6,929 bases of DNA from Lachnospiraceae bacterium (GTDB lineage: Bacteria > Bacillota > Clostridia > Lachnospirales > Lachnospiraceae), in assembly GCA_017964055.1 (NCBI GenBank), contig JAGCSS010000360.1, positions 1 to 6,929 of the forward strand. The letters are read 5' to 3'. The notes below the pieces were generated by a model. The model saw only the letters and a program-made list of their open reading frames with translations. It ran no database searches and was not told the origin of the DNA. Of the stretch, positions 1-6,170 are shown one piece after another. The position numbers were made by a program, and so were the translations under genes. The first letter of the stretch is position 1, and every line of letters begins with the position of its first letter.

Positions 1-1
1 C

Positions 2-634
2 GCGGATATAGGAATTGCGGTAGGAGCGGGCCGCGATATCGCGATAGACGCTGCGGATATAGTCCTGATGAAGGACAGCTTAAGGAGCGTTCCCGCCGCG
101 ATACGACTCGGCAGGGCGACGCTCAGGAATATCAGGGAGAACCTGTTCTGGGCATTCATCTATAACGTTATAGGCATACCGCTCGCTGCGGGTGCGTATG
201 TTAAGCTGTTCGGATGGAGCATGAACCCGATGTTCGGCGCGGCGGCGATGAGTCTGTCGAGCTTCTGCGTAGTCACAAACGCTCTGAGGCTGAACCTGTT
301 CAAAGTATTTGACGCGTCTAAGGACAGGCCGCGAGGGAAAAGAAGTCAGCGCATGGCGGATGAGGCACCGGAGGACGGACAGAGACAGGATAATACACAG
401 CCGGAAGGCGGAAAGGATGACAAAGATATGAAGACTATGTATATTGACGGTATGATGTGCACTCACTGCGAGGCCAGGGTTAAAAAGGCACTTGAGGCAG
501 TCAAGGGAGTGGTTTCGGCAGAGGTGAGCCATGATGCGGGTACCGCGCGCGTGCTCCTTTCCGAGGATGTTCCCGATGATGTGCTGAAAAAAGCGGTTGA
601 GGATCAGGATTACGAAGTAAAGGAAATCAGATAA
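2..634 (+). CDS. copA: Cu+-exporting P1B-type ATPase, C-terminal part with a C-terminal HMA domain (5' end outside window)
   Basis: This is the last 210 codons of a copper-translocating P-type ATPase, an inner-membrane pump that exports Cu+ using ATP. The frame is open from base 2. It begins inside the end of the P-domain (GIAVGAGRDIAIDAADIVL, where most relatives have T rather than R in GAGTD). Two membrane helices follow at about residues 48-68 and 76-97. They carry the Cu+-ATPase hallmarks: Y54-N55 in the first, and M83-S84-L85-S86-S87 with N93 in the second. A hydrophilic, charged linker (about 103-142) leads to a complete HMA domain (about 143-210) with the metal-binding C153-T-H-C156 after MYIDGMM. 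Cu+-ATPases usually carry HMA domains at the N-terminus, so the C-terminal one is less common. The N-terminus, the DKTGT phosphorylation site and the CPC helix are outside the window. The stop overlaps the next start by one base (TAATG). Assignment to the Cu+ subclass is firm; the symbol is by family. Confidence 0.93.
   Translation, partial: ADIGIAVGAGRDIAIDAADIVLMKDSLRSVPAAIRLGRATLRNIRENLFWAFIYNVIGIPLAAGAYVKLFGWSMNPMFGAAAMSLSSFCVVTNALRLNLFKVFDASKDRPRGKRSQRMADEAPEDGQRQDNTQPEGGKDDKDMKTMYIDGMMCTHCEARVKKALEAVKGVVSAEVSHDAGTARVLLSEDVPDDVLKKAVEDQDYEVKEIR
412..430 (+). promoter_or_regulatory. Possible internal ribosome binding site and start for a CopZ-like HMA protein
   Basis: Inside the ATPase gene, AAAGGA (412-417) lies 10 bases before an in-frame ATG at 428. 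Initiation there would give a 68-residue protein starting MKTMYIDGMMCTHC and ending at the ATPase stop. That start position and length match a typical stand-alone CopZ copper chaperone. Seen: the site, the spacing and the frame. Inferred: that it is used. It may instead be a relic of a gene fusion, or chance. Confidence 0.35.
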
Positions 635-636
635 TG
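619..636 (+). promoter_or_regulatory. Ribosome binding site and coupled start of the debranching enzyme gene
   Basis: AAAGGA lies within the last codons of the ATPase gene, about 9 bases before the ATG at 634. The ATPase stop TAA (632-634) shares its last A with this ATG, an arrangement that usually means translational coupling. It supports 634 as the true start, and the protein's N-terminal family motif (EWVLTNGIGGYAGG) begins soon after it. Confidence 0.8.
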
Positions 637-3030
637 GTCGGATTTGAACTGAACGTTGGAGGTCCGCTTGAGGCGGACCTTCGTCGTGAATGGGTACTTA
701 CAAACGGTATAGGAGGATATGCGGGAGGCTCGGTAACAGGCGCTCTGAACAGGACACATCAGGGCTATCTGATAGCGAGCCTTCATCCTCCCGTGGAGAG
801 ATTCATAGCGCTCACAAAGACCGAGGAGCGCGTGATCGCGAGCGAATGCATAACGGATATTTCGGCATCCGTACATATGAAGGACGGCAGAGAGACTGCA
901 TGTGAGGGGAACCGTTACATGAAGTCTTTCTTAAGTGACGGCGCGGTGACGTTTTCTTATGAGGTCGGCAGTCTGCGTATACGCAAGACTCTGGCGATGA
1001 AGAACGGCGCGAACGGGTGCGCGCTCATCTATCGTATAGAGAATCTCGGCGAGGCCGCAAAGTTCATCGTGACGCCTCTGTTCAACTGGAGGGAGCACAG
1101 CAGCCCGCATACACCGGGAACCATAAAGGAGGTGCTGCCCGCAGACTGTGCCTGCGTATGTACTCCGAACGCAGGCAAGCATGAGGAGACATATGCAGCA
1201 GTAAAAGGCTCCGACGCAGACGGGCATGAGGCGGTATATGCTGCGGGAAACGGATCCGGCGCAGACGGAAGGATAACAGTTGTGCCTCACTCCGAAGAAC
1301 ATGTCTCGATCCGGTTCACGTTCAGCCCGGGCAGGCTGCAGGAGCGCAGCGAAAAATACGATACCGGGATCTGCCTTAAGACCGAGACCGACAACGAGGC
1401 TGAGGGACTGGACTGCGCTTTTAAACCGTATGATATCGTGTATGAGATCGGAGCCGGTGAAACGAAAGTCATAGGCTGCATCTGTGAGGTGATACAGGGC
1501 GCGGATAAAGCGAGTAACGATAACGCAGCCTCAGAAGATATTAATATCGCTGACGAGGCGCAGGCGGTCATCAACACCTCGAGAGAACGCGCGGGAGAAC
1601 TGGTCAATATCGCACTCGGGGATCCGGAAGCCTTTCCGAGGCATAAGCATATCCTTGGCAGTCCTGCGGACGTTTCGGACAGTATGCTGTTCGAGGCACT
1701 GGCTCAGGCTGCCGACAATTTCATCGCATACAGGAGCTCTACGGGGCTTTCTACGGTCCTTGCGGGGCTTCCGTGGTTCACGGACTGGGGACGTGACACC
1801 ATGATCGCGTTTACGGGTCTTACGCTCGTTACGGGGCGGTTTGATGAGGCAGAAGCGATCTTGAAGACCTTTGCCCGGTACGAAAAGGACGGACTGATCC
1901 CGAACATGTTCCCCGACGGCGGCCAGGAGCCTCTGTACAATACCGCGGACGCATCACTGTGGTATTTCTATGCAGTGCATAAATACCTCGAGTATACGAC
2001 AGGCATCCGTGAGGGCGGAGAAAGCGGCATGCTGCAGGGCACGGACCGGGAGCCCGGAAAAGTCCCGGATCACGGTCTGCGCAGCGAATTCATCAGGACC
2101 GAGATCTGGCCCTGCCTGAAGAAAATAATCAACGGTTATAAGCACGGCACGCATTTCTCGATAAAGATGGACGAAGACGGCCTGATACACGCGGGCGGAG
2201 GCTTCGATCAGGTGACCTGGATGGATGTGCGCGTCGGCGACTGGGTGGCTACACCGCGCCACGGCAAGCCTGTCGAGATCAACGCGCTCTGGTACAATGC
2301 GCTGAGGATCGCAGAGAGACTCGCGAAGGACTTCGGCGACCCCGATGCGGGAGAATACGCGGCGCTCGCGGATAAAGTAAAAGACAGTTTCAATAAGCGT
2401 TTCTGGTACGAAGAGGGCGGATACCTGTTTGATGTAGTGGACTGTGACGCAGACAGCCTGCCCGGCAGGAGATCATCCGATTCCGGAGAAAAGGCGGATA
2501 CGTCATGTGATGCCGGAGAAGCTGAGGATTTCGCATGGAACAGCGCGGTTGACGCCGGGAACGACCCCAGACTGCGCCCGAACCAGATATACGCGGTCAG
2601 TCTGCCGTACTCCCTGCTCGATCCCGAATTTGAGCTCAGTGTGGTCGAAGCCGTTAAGGAAAAACTGTATGCGGGATGCGGTCTGCGCTCCCTTGATCCG
2701 GCGGATCCCGATTATCATCCGATCTATCTCGGCTCGCTCGAAAAGCGCGATCACGCGTATCATCAGGGTACCGCATGGGGATTTCTGCTCGGAGCCTTTA
2801 TCACGGCCTATGTAAAAACTCACGGCCGTACGGAAGAGGCTCGCCGCGATGCGGCAGAGCTCATCGCTCCGGTCAAGGCACACCTGTTTGAGAACTGCAT
2901 CGGCTCGGTCAGCGAGATATTCGACGGTGACGCGCCTCACAACGGCAGAGGCTGCTATGCGCAGGCTTGGAGCGTGGGAGAGATCCTTCGCTGCCTGTAT
3001 GAGGACATACTCATGTCCCGGCGCGCATAA
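634..3030 (+). CDS. Glycogen debranching enzyme (amylo-alpha-1,6-glucosidase, GH133-like)
   Basis: This 798-residue protein is predicted to hydrolyse alpha-1,6 branch residues of glycogen or related glucans in the cytoplasm. The N-terminal GDE_N-type domain (about 1-310) starts with EWVLTNGIGGYAGGSVTGAL and R...H-Q-GYLIA. The C-terminal (alpha/alpha)6-barrel GDE_C domain (about 345-795) has the family motifs in order: GLPWFTDWGRDT (378-389), YNTADASLWY, TWMDVRVGD (528-536), TPRHGKPVEINALWYNAL (from 540), LRPNQIYAVSLPYSLL (from 647), AYHQGTAWGFLLGA (708 onward), SEIFDGDAPH (760-769) and AQAWSVGEIL (776-785). Acidic residues in TWMD (D531) and around EIFDGD are the likeliest catalytic or substrate contacts, inferred from the family. 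There is no signal peptide. Bacterial and archaeal relatives are, from memory, about 650-700 residues. The excess here sits in low-complexity insertions near residues 187-216, 458-480 and 604-639. The frame stays open through all of them, so this is not a frameshift. The gene is coupled to the upstream copper ATPase by a one-base overlap, although no functional link is evident. No terminator is seen after it. Confidence 0.93.
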   Translation: MVGFELNVGGPLEADLRREWVLTNGIGGYAGGSVTGALNRTHQGYLIASLHPPVERFIALTKTEERVIASECITDISASVHMKDGRETACEGNRYMKSFLSDGAVTFSYEVGSLRIRKTLAMKNGANGCALIYRIENLGEAAKFIVTPLFNWREHSSPHTPGTIKEVLPADCACVCTPNAGKHEETYAAVKGSDADGHEAVYAAGNGSGADGRITVVPHSEEHVSIRFTFSPGRLQERSEKYDTGICLKTETDNEAEGLDCAFKPYDIVYEIGAGETKVIGCICEVIQGADKASNDNAASEDINIADEAQAVINTSRERAGELVNIALGDPEAFPRHKHILGSPADVSDSMLFEALAQAADNFIAYRSSTGLSTVLAGLPWFTDWGRDTMIAFTGLTLVTGRFDEAEAILKTFARYEKDGLIPNMFPDGGQEPLYNTADASLWYFYAVHKYLEYTTGIREGGESGMLQGTDREPGKVPDHGLRSEFIRTEIWPCLKKIINGYKHGTHFSIKMDEDGLIHAGGGFDQVTWMDVRVGDWVATPRHGKPVEINALWYNALRIAERLAKDFGDPDAGEYAALADKVKDSFNKRFWYEEGGYLFDVVDCDADSLPGRRSSDSGEKADTSCDAGEAEDFAWNSAVDAGNDPRLRPNQIYAVSLPYSLLDPEFELSVVEAVKEKLYAGCGLRSLDPADPDYHPIYLGSLEKRDHAYHQGTAWGFLLGAFITAYVKTHGRTEEARRDAAELIAPVKAHLFENCIGSVSEIFDGDAPHNGRGCYAQAWSVGEILRCLYEDILMSRRA
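660..680 (+). other. Strong hairpin in the 5' coding region of the debranching enzyme
   Basis: AGGTCCGC (660-667) pairs perfectly with GCGGACCT (673-680) around the loop TTGAG. The stem can extend outward through G659-T681, G658-C682 and T657-G683. It lies 24 bases after the start codon, covering roughly codons 9-16. No T-run follows, so it is not an intrinsic terminator. It could affect ribosome movement or mRNA stability, or be a by-product of the encoded peptide. Confidence 0.5.
1192..1281 (+). repeat. Imperfect tandem 45-bp (15-residue) repeat inside the debranching enzyme
   Basis: Residues 187-201 (YAAVKGSDADGHEAV) and 202-216 (YAAGNGSGADGRITV) align without gaps with 9 of 15 identical positions, including YAA, GS and ADG. 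The repeat lies within the N-terminal domain as a Gly/Ala/Asp-rich insertion, probably a surface loop. The DNA copies have diverged at many codon positions, so this is an old duplication. Confidence 0.7.
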
Positions 3031-3047
3031 GTATAAGAGAAATCTTC

Positions 3048-3090
3048 AAGATATTATTGCAAAAACAAAAGAAGAGTGATAAAATATCTT
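3048..3090 (+). repeat. 8-bp inverted repeat flanking the hydrolase-kinase promoter
   Basis: AAGATATT (3048-3055) is the exact reverse complement of AATATCTT (3083-3090). The left arm ends two bases before the -35 element and the right arm overlaps the -10 element. The 27-base separation suits an operator pair better than a terminator stem. The arms are AT-rich, so chance is possible. Confidence 0.4.
3057..3085 (+). promoter_or_regulatory. Sigma-A-type promoter for the hydrolase-kinase transcription unit
   Basis: TTGCAA (3057-3062, 4 of 6 against TTGACA) and TAAAAT (3080-3085, 5 of 6 against TATAAT) are separated by an optimal 17 bases. TGA just before the -10 box gives an extended -10 (TGnTAAAAT). 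The predicted transcription start is near 3092, giving a leader of about 78 bases before the ATG at 3170. The surrounding 139-base gap is clearly more AT-rich than the flanking genes. Confidence 0.72.
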
Positions 3091-3093
3091 ATC
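3078..3093 (+). promoter_or_regulatory. Near-perfect 16-bp palindrome over the -10 and predicted +1 (operator candidate)
   Basis: GATAAAATATCTTATC is palindromic in 7 of its 8 base pairs; only the A3083/C3088 pair breaks symmetry. It covers the whole -10 hexamer and reaches the predicted transcription start, a classic repressor position. I recognise no regulator that owns this sequence. Confidence 0.45.
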
Positions 3094-3115
3094 TGTGCGG
3101 ATAGTGATTTGAAGA

Positions 3116-3142
3116 ATGTGTAGTTTTACGAAACCTACACAT
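3116..3142 (+). promoter_or_regulatory. Leader hairpin upstream of the hydrolase gene
   Basis: ATGTGTAG (3116-3123) pairs perfectly with CTACACAT (3135-3142). After one mismatch, TTT (3125-3127) pairs with AAA (3131-3133) around the three-base loop ACG. It lies in the 5' leader between the predicted start near 3092 and the ribosome binding site at 3159. No T-run follows, so it is not a terminator. As DNA it could be an operator; as RNA, a stability or translation element. Confidence 0.55.
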
Positions 3143-3158
3143 GTTCTCTGAACAATAC

Positions 3159-3172
3159 GGAGATTGTATATG
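3159..3172 (+). promoter_or_regulatory. Ribosome binding site deciding the start of the HAD hydrolase
   Basis: GGAGA (3159-3163) is 6 bases before the ATG at 3170. An in-frame TTG at 3164 directly abuts the Shine-Dalgarno sequence and so cannot be a good start. The ATG also gives the usual short lead before the DMDG motif of this family. Confidence 0.8.
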
Positions 3173-3688
3173 GCTGAAGTTGGGTATATTTATTTTGATA
3201 TGGACGGAGTACTGTCGGATTTTGCCAGAGGGGTTAAGGAGCTGCTGCATCTCGAGCCCCGCGATCAGGAGCATTCTACGGCGGAGAGCGACGAGGAGCT
3301 CTTTGGAGCCATGCGCAACTACCCCCATTTTTACGACAGTCTTGAGCCTATACCCGGAAGCATAGAGATATTTGAAGAGCTGTATGCCGAGTACGGTGAC
3401 CGGTGCAGGATACTCTCGGGGATACCGAAGCCCCGGCGCGGCATCGTTACGGCGGCCGAGGACAAGAATTCCTGGGTCAGGAGATACCTGCCCGAGGGAG
3501 TTATCGTCCACACGGTCTCACGCGCGGAAAAAAAGGATTTTGTGCATAACAGGAACGACATCCTGATAGACGATTATACCAAGAATATCTCCGAATGGGA
3601 GACGGCGGGCGGCACGGGCGTGCACTGTACCTCTTCCGAGGAGCTTAAAAACAAACTGACAGAAATGGGAATTCTGCATAAGCGCTGA
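3170..3688 (+). CDS. HAD-superfamily hydrolase, 5'-nucleotidase NT5C type
   Basis: This is a 172-residue soluble cytoplasmic phosphatase of the HAD fold. Motif I is YFDMDGVL, with predicted nucleophile D10 and general acid/base D12. Motif II is RILSG (S83). The motif III lysine is probably K121 or K122 in SRAEKKDF. Motif IV is ILIDDYTKNISEW, with Mg2+-binding D134 and D135. The short length, the small helical cap between motifs I and II (about 17-60) and the IDDY...N..W ending match 5'(3')-deoxyribonucleotidase-like proteins (NT5C, PF06941). Those dephosphorylate nucleoside monophosphates, but many bacterial members are uncharacterised and the substrate here is uncertain. It is the first gene after the promoter at 3057, and 23 bases separate it from the downstream sensor kinase, so the two are probably co-transcribed. 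The N-terminus has no signal peptide. Confidence 0.85.
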   Translation: MAEVGYIYFDMDGVLSDFARGVKELLHLEPRDQEHSTAESDEELFGAMRNYPHFYDSLEPIPGSIEIFEELYAEYGDRCRILSGIPKPRRGIVTAAEDKNSWVRRYLPEGVIVHTVSRAEKKDFVHNRNDILIDDYTKNISEWETAGGTGVHCTSSEELKNKLTEMGILHKR

Positions 3689-3700
3689 AGCGGCTTGCAG

Positions 3701-3714
3701 AAGGAGCGGATATG
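3701..3714 (+). promoter_or_regulatory. Ribosome binding site of the hybrid histidine kinase
   Basis: AAGGAG (3701-3706) is 5 bases before the ATG at 3712, close to the ideal Shine-Dalgarno match and a little tight in spacing. It supports this ATG as the start, ahead of the first membrane segment. Confidence 0.8.
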
Positions 3715-6117
3715 AAGGAAAAAACCGGCGTTAACGGCGAAACGAAATCGTCGATACTTTTTAAGACGGTGCAGATAGGACTGAGTATCATCCTTGCGTG
3801 CATACTCGGGTTCTTTATCTATGGCCAGTTTTTCACTCAGTCGACTCATTATTTCACCGGCAGCTGTGAGGTTTTCAACAATACATGGTCATACGCGGAC
3901 TCAGACGGTGAGGTCCGCCACGTGCGCTTCCCCGGATCGCTCGAGATCGGGGTCGGAGACACGGTAACGCTGACTTCGAGGCTCCCCGGCGTTGTGGACG
4001 AGAATTCTTACGCTTGCTTCCTGACTAACAGGAGCATGAGGGTATATGTGAACGGCGAGCTTCGTCTGGATTTTGACAGCAGCGATAATCCGCTCCCGGG
4101 CGGCTACGTTAAGAGCCACTATATGCTGGTGGAGCTGCATGCCCGCGACGCGGGGCAGGCGATCGTGCTCGAGTGCTATGACGAGGGCAAGGACAACACC
4201 AATTTCAACGCCGTGCTGATCGGTGATAAGATCGGCATGATCCTCTACATGCTCAAAAAGGACGGAACGCAGTTTATCGCTGCGATGATCCTTTTCATAC
4301 TCGCGCTGATGTTCTCGGTCGTTACGATCGTGATGCGCTTCATCTACAAGAGGAAATTCTATATAGTCAACCTTGCGATCGGGATCATGCTGCTGTCGCT
4401 GTGGTTTATCTTCGACTCATTCCTTTACCAGATCGCCATGCGGAACTATTACGTAGACGGTCCGATGGAATATATGCTGGTAATGACCATTCCGTTCTTT
4501 TTCCTGCTGTGCCTTAACTACGCGCAGGGCAGGAGACACGAGCTGCTGCTGATGATCGTCGGTCTCATATATCTCATCACCGATGTTATCGTCGCGATCA
4601 GCCATTTCACCGGTATCCGTTCTTTCCAGGACAATCTTCCGTACATCGGAATAGCCGGCATCATCATGCTCGTTACGATGATAGTGACGATCGTCATCGA
4701 TGTGGTCACAAAGCGCGCGAAGGGATATTTCTTCCTGGTCAGCGGTTTTGTCGCGCTGTTCGTGGCTGCCATTTTCCAGGCGATAAGACTTGTTACGACT
4801 TATGATAACCATGACGCGTATCCCTTCATCGTGGGCATGTATCTGATGCTTTTCTCGGGCGTGTTCACCTTCGTAAAGGACATCTCGGGCATACTCGACG
4901 CGGAACGCTATGTTCAGCATGTCAGTGAGCTGAAGTCGAATTTCCTTGCGAATATGTCGCATGAGATCAGGACACCCGTCAACGCGATCCTCGGAATGAA
5001 TGAGATGATCAGCCGTGAGTCGGGCGAGGAAGATATCAGGAATTATTCCGAGAATATCAGGAATGCGGGCACGAATCTGCTCAGCATCATCAACGATATC
5101 CTCGATTTCACAAAGATCGAATCGGGCAAGCTGGAACTGGTTTCCGCGGATTACAGTTTAAGAGACCTGATCCGGAACATTACGAACCAGATCGGTGAGC
5201 TCGCGAAGAAAAAGGATCTGGAACTCAAGGTGGAGATAGATCCGGAGCTGCCGAACGATCTGCACGGCGACGAGAACAGGATCGGACAGGTATTGCTCAA
5301 TATCATGAACAATGCCGTCAAATATACCGAGAAAGGCTCCGTTACCCTGCGCGTCGGCGCTGAGGGCGATACGGACGCGGAAAATGCGGATCACGATCAT
5401 TTCGTGATGCTCAGGTTCGAGGTCGAGGACACCGGCATCGGAATAAGGCCCGAGGACATGACAAAACTCTTCAACAAGTTCGAGCGATTTGAGATGCAGC
5501 GCAACAAGGGCATTGAGGGAACCGGTCTCGGACTTGCGATATCGAACAATCTGGTCCACATGATGGGCGGAAAGATAGACGTAAAGAGCACATACGGCGA
5601 GGGTTCGACCTTTACCGCGTATATCATTCAGGAGATCGCAGGACCCGGCAAGATCGGAGAACTGAGCGACACCGAAAGCGGCCGCGAGGAGAGAAAGCCC
5701 TACGAGCCCAGCTTTACGGCACCTGAGGCGACGATACTCGTTATCGACGATTCGCCTGTAAACATCATGGTCGTAAAGGGACTGCTGAAGCAGACCGGCA
5801 TTAATGTCGATCAGGCGCTCTCGGGCAAGGAAGGCATCGAGCTCTGCGCGAAGAATAAATACGATCTGATACTGCTCGACCATATGATGCCGGGCATGGA
5901 CGGCATAGAGACGCTCCACAGACTTAAGGAGGATCCGGACTTTGACAGTCCCGTTATCGCCCTGACCGCAAACGCCATAGAGGGCATGAGGGAGATGTAT
6001 CTGTCTGAGGGCTTTGACGATTATCTCACGAAGCCCACAAAGCCCGAAGATCTCGAGCGGACCCTTTCGGAGTATCTTCCGAAGGACAAGGTCAAAACGG
6101 CCGGCGAAACAGAATGA
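3712..6117 (+). CDS. Hybrid sensor histidine kinase/response regulator with extracytoplasmic domain and seven-helix membrane module
   Basis: This 801-residue inner-membrane sensor has an N-terminal helix at about 16-38. An extracytoplasmic, probably beta-rich domain (about 40-180; SLEIGVGDTVTL, MRVYVNGELRLDF) follows. Then come about seven helices between 187 and 390, an arrangement resembling 7TMR-DISM receptors. The cytoplasmic part has HisKA with FLANMSHEIRTPVNAI (phosphorylated H417). Its ATPase domain (about 517-640) shows N530/N533/N534 in LLNIMNNAVKYT, D573-TGIGI, and GTGLGLAIS (603-611). The receiver domain (about 674-790) has acidic D679-D680, phospho-acceptor D723 in LLDHMMPGMDG, T752 and K774. 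All core catalytic residues are present, so it should be active. There is no PAS, HAMP or HPt domain and no DNA-binding output, so the phosphate presumably passes to a separate HPt protein, or REC regulates the kinase. The ligand is unknown. It follows the HAD hydrolase by 23 bases and ends 18 bases before a terminator stem, closing the unit. Confidence 0.93.
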   Translation: MKEKTGVNGETKSSILFKTVQIGLSIILACILGFFIYGQFFTQSTHYFTGSCEVFNNTWSYADSDGEVRHVRFPGSLEIGVGDTVTLTSRLPGVVDENSYACFLTNRSMRVYVNGELRLDFDSSDNPLPGGYVKSHYMLVELHARDAGQAIVLECYDEGKDNTNFNAVLIGDKIGMILYMLKKDGTQFIAAMILFILALMFSVVTIVMRFIYKRKFYIVNLAIGIMLLSLWFIFDSFLYQIAMRNYYVDGPMEYMLVMTIPFFFLLCLNYAQGRRHELLLMIVGLIYLITDVIVAISHFTGIRSFQDNLPYIGIAGIIMLVTMIVTIVIDVVTKRAKGYFFLVSGFVALFVAAIFQAIRLVTTYDNHDAYPFIVGMYLMLFSGVFTFVKDISGILDAERYVQHVSELKSNFLANMSHEIRTPVNAILGMNEMISRESGEEDIRNYSENIRNAGTNLLSIINDILDFTKIESGKLELVSADYSLRDLIRNITNQIGELAKKKDLELKVEIDPELPNDLHGDENRIGQVLLNIMNNAVKYTEKGSVTLRVGAEGDTDAENADHDHFVMLRFEVEDTGIGIRPEDMTKLFNKFERFEMQRNKGIEGTGLGLAISNNLVHMMGGKIDVKSTYGEGSTFTAYIIQEIAGPGKIGELSDTESGREERKPYEPSFTAPEATILVIDDSPVNIMVVKGLLKQTGINVDQALSGKEGIELCAKNKYDLILLDHMMPGMDGIETLHRLKEDPDFDSPVIALTANAIEGMREMYLSEGFDDYLTKPTKPEDLERTLSEYLPKDKVKTAGETE

Positions 6118-6135
6118 TTCAGATAAGTTCGTTAC

Positions 6136-6170
6136 AGAGGACAGACCCGTTCTGTCCTCTATAATTTTTT
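6136..6170 (+). terminator. Rho-independent terminator of the hydrolase-kinase unit
   Basis: A perfect 10-bp stem, AGAGGACAGA (6136-6145) with TCTGTCCTCT (6151-6160), has a five-base loop CCCGT and is followed by ATAATTTTTT (6161-6170). It begins 18 bases after the kinase stop codon. The reverse strand lacks a matching T-run, so it acts mainly on + strand transcripts. Confidence 0.93.

Noticed and set aside
80..532. 150-codon reverse-strand open frame over the ATPase end
   Set aside because: It overlaps the well-supported ATPase and HMA coding sequence and shows no family motif.
3031..3060. Terminator after the debranching enzyme gene
   Set aside because: No GC-rich stem followed by a T-run is present. 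The only inverted repeat (3048/3083) is AT-rich, has a 27-base gap and overlaps a promoter.
3164..3169. Upstream TTG start for the HAD hydrolase
   Set aside because: The TTG directly follows the GGAGA Shine-Dalgarno sequence with no spacer. The ATG at 3170 is correctly spaced.
3680..3696. Short bulged hairpin spanning the hydrolase stop codon
   Set aside because: The stem is about 6 bp with a bulge and has no T-run. It is too weak to call a terminator or attenuator between the two genes.
4417..4962. 181-codon reverse-strand open frame
   Set aside because: It is antisense to the membrane helices and the start of HisKA of the kinase. Its charged composition is the complement of hydrophobic codons, not a real protein.
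5158..5919. Long open frame of 253 codons on the reverse strand within the kinase gene
   Set aside because: It lies opposite the clearly conserved HisKA, ATPase and receiver motifs, its translation matches no family I recognise, and it has no convincing ribosome binding site. It is a codon-bias shadow.
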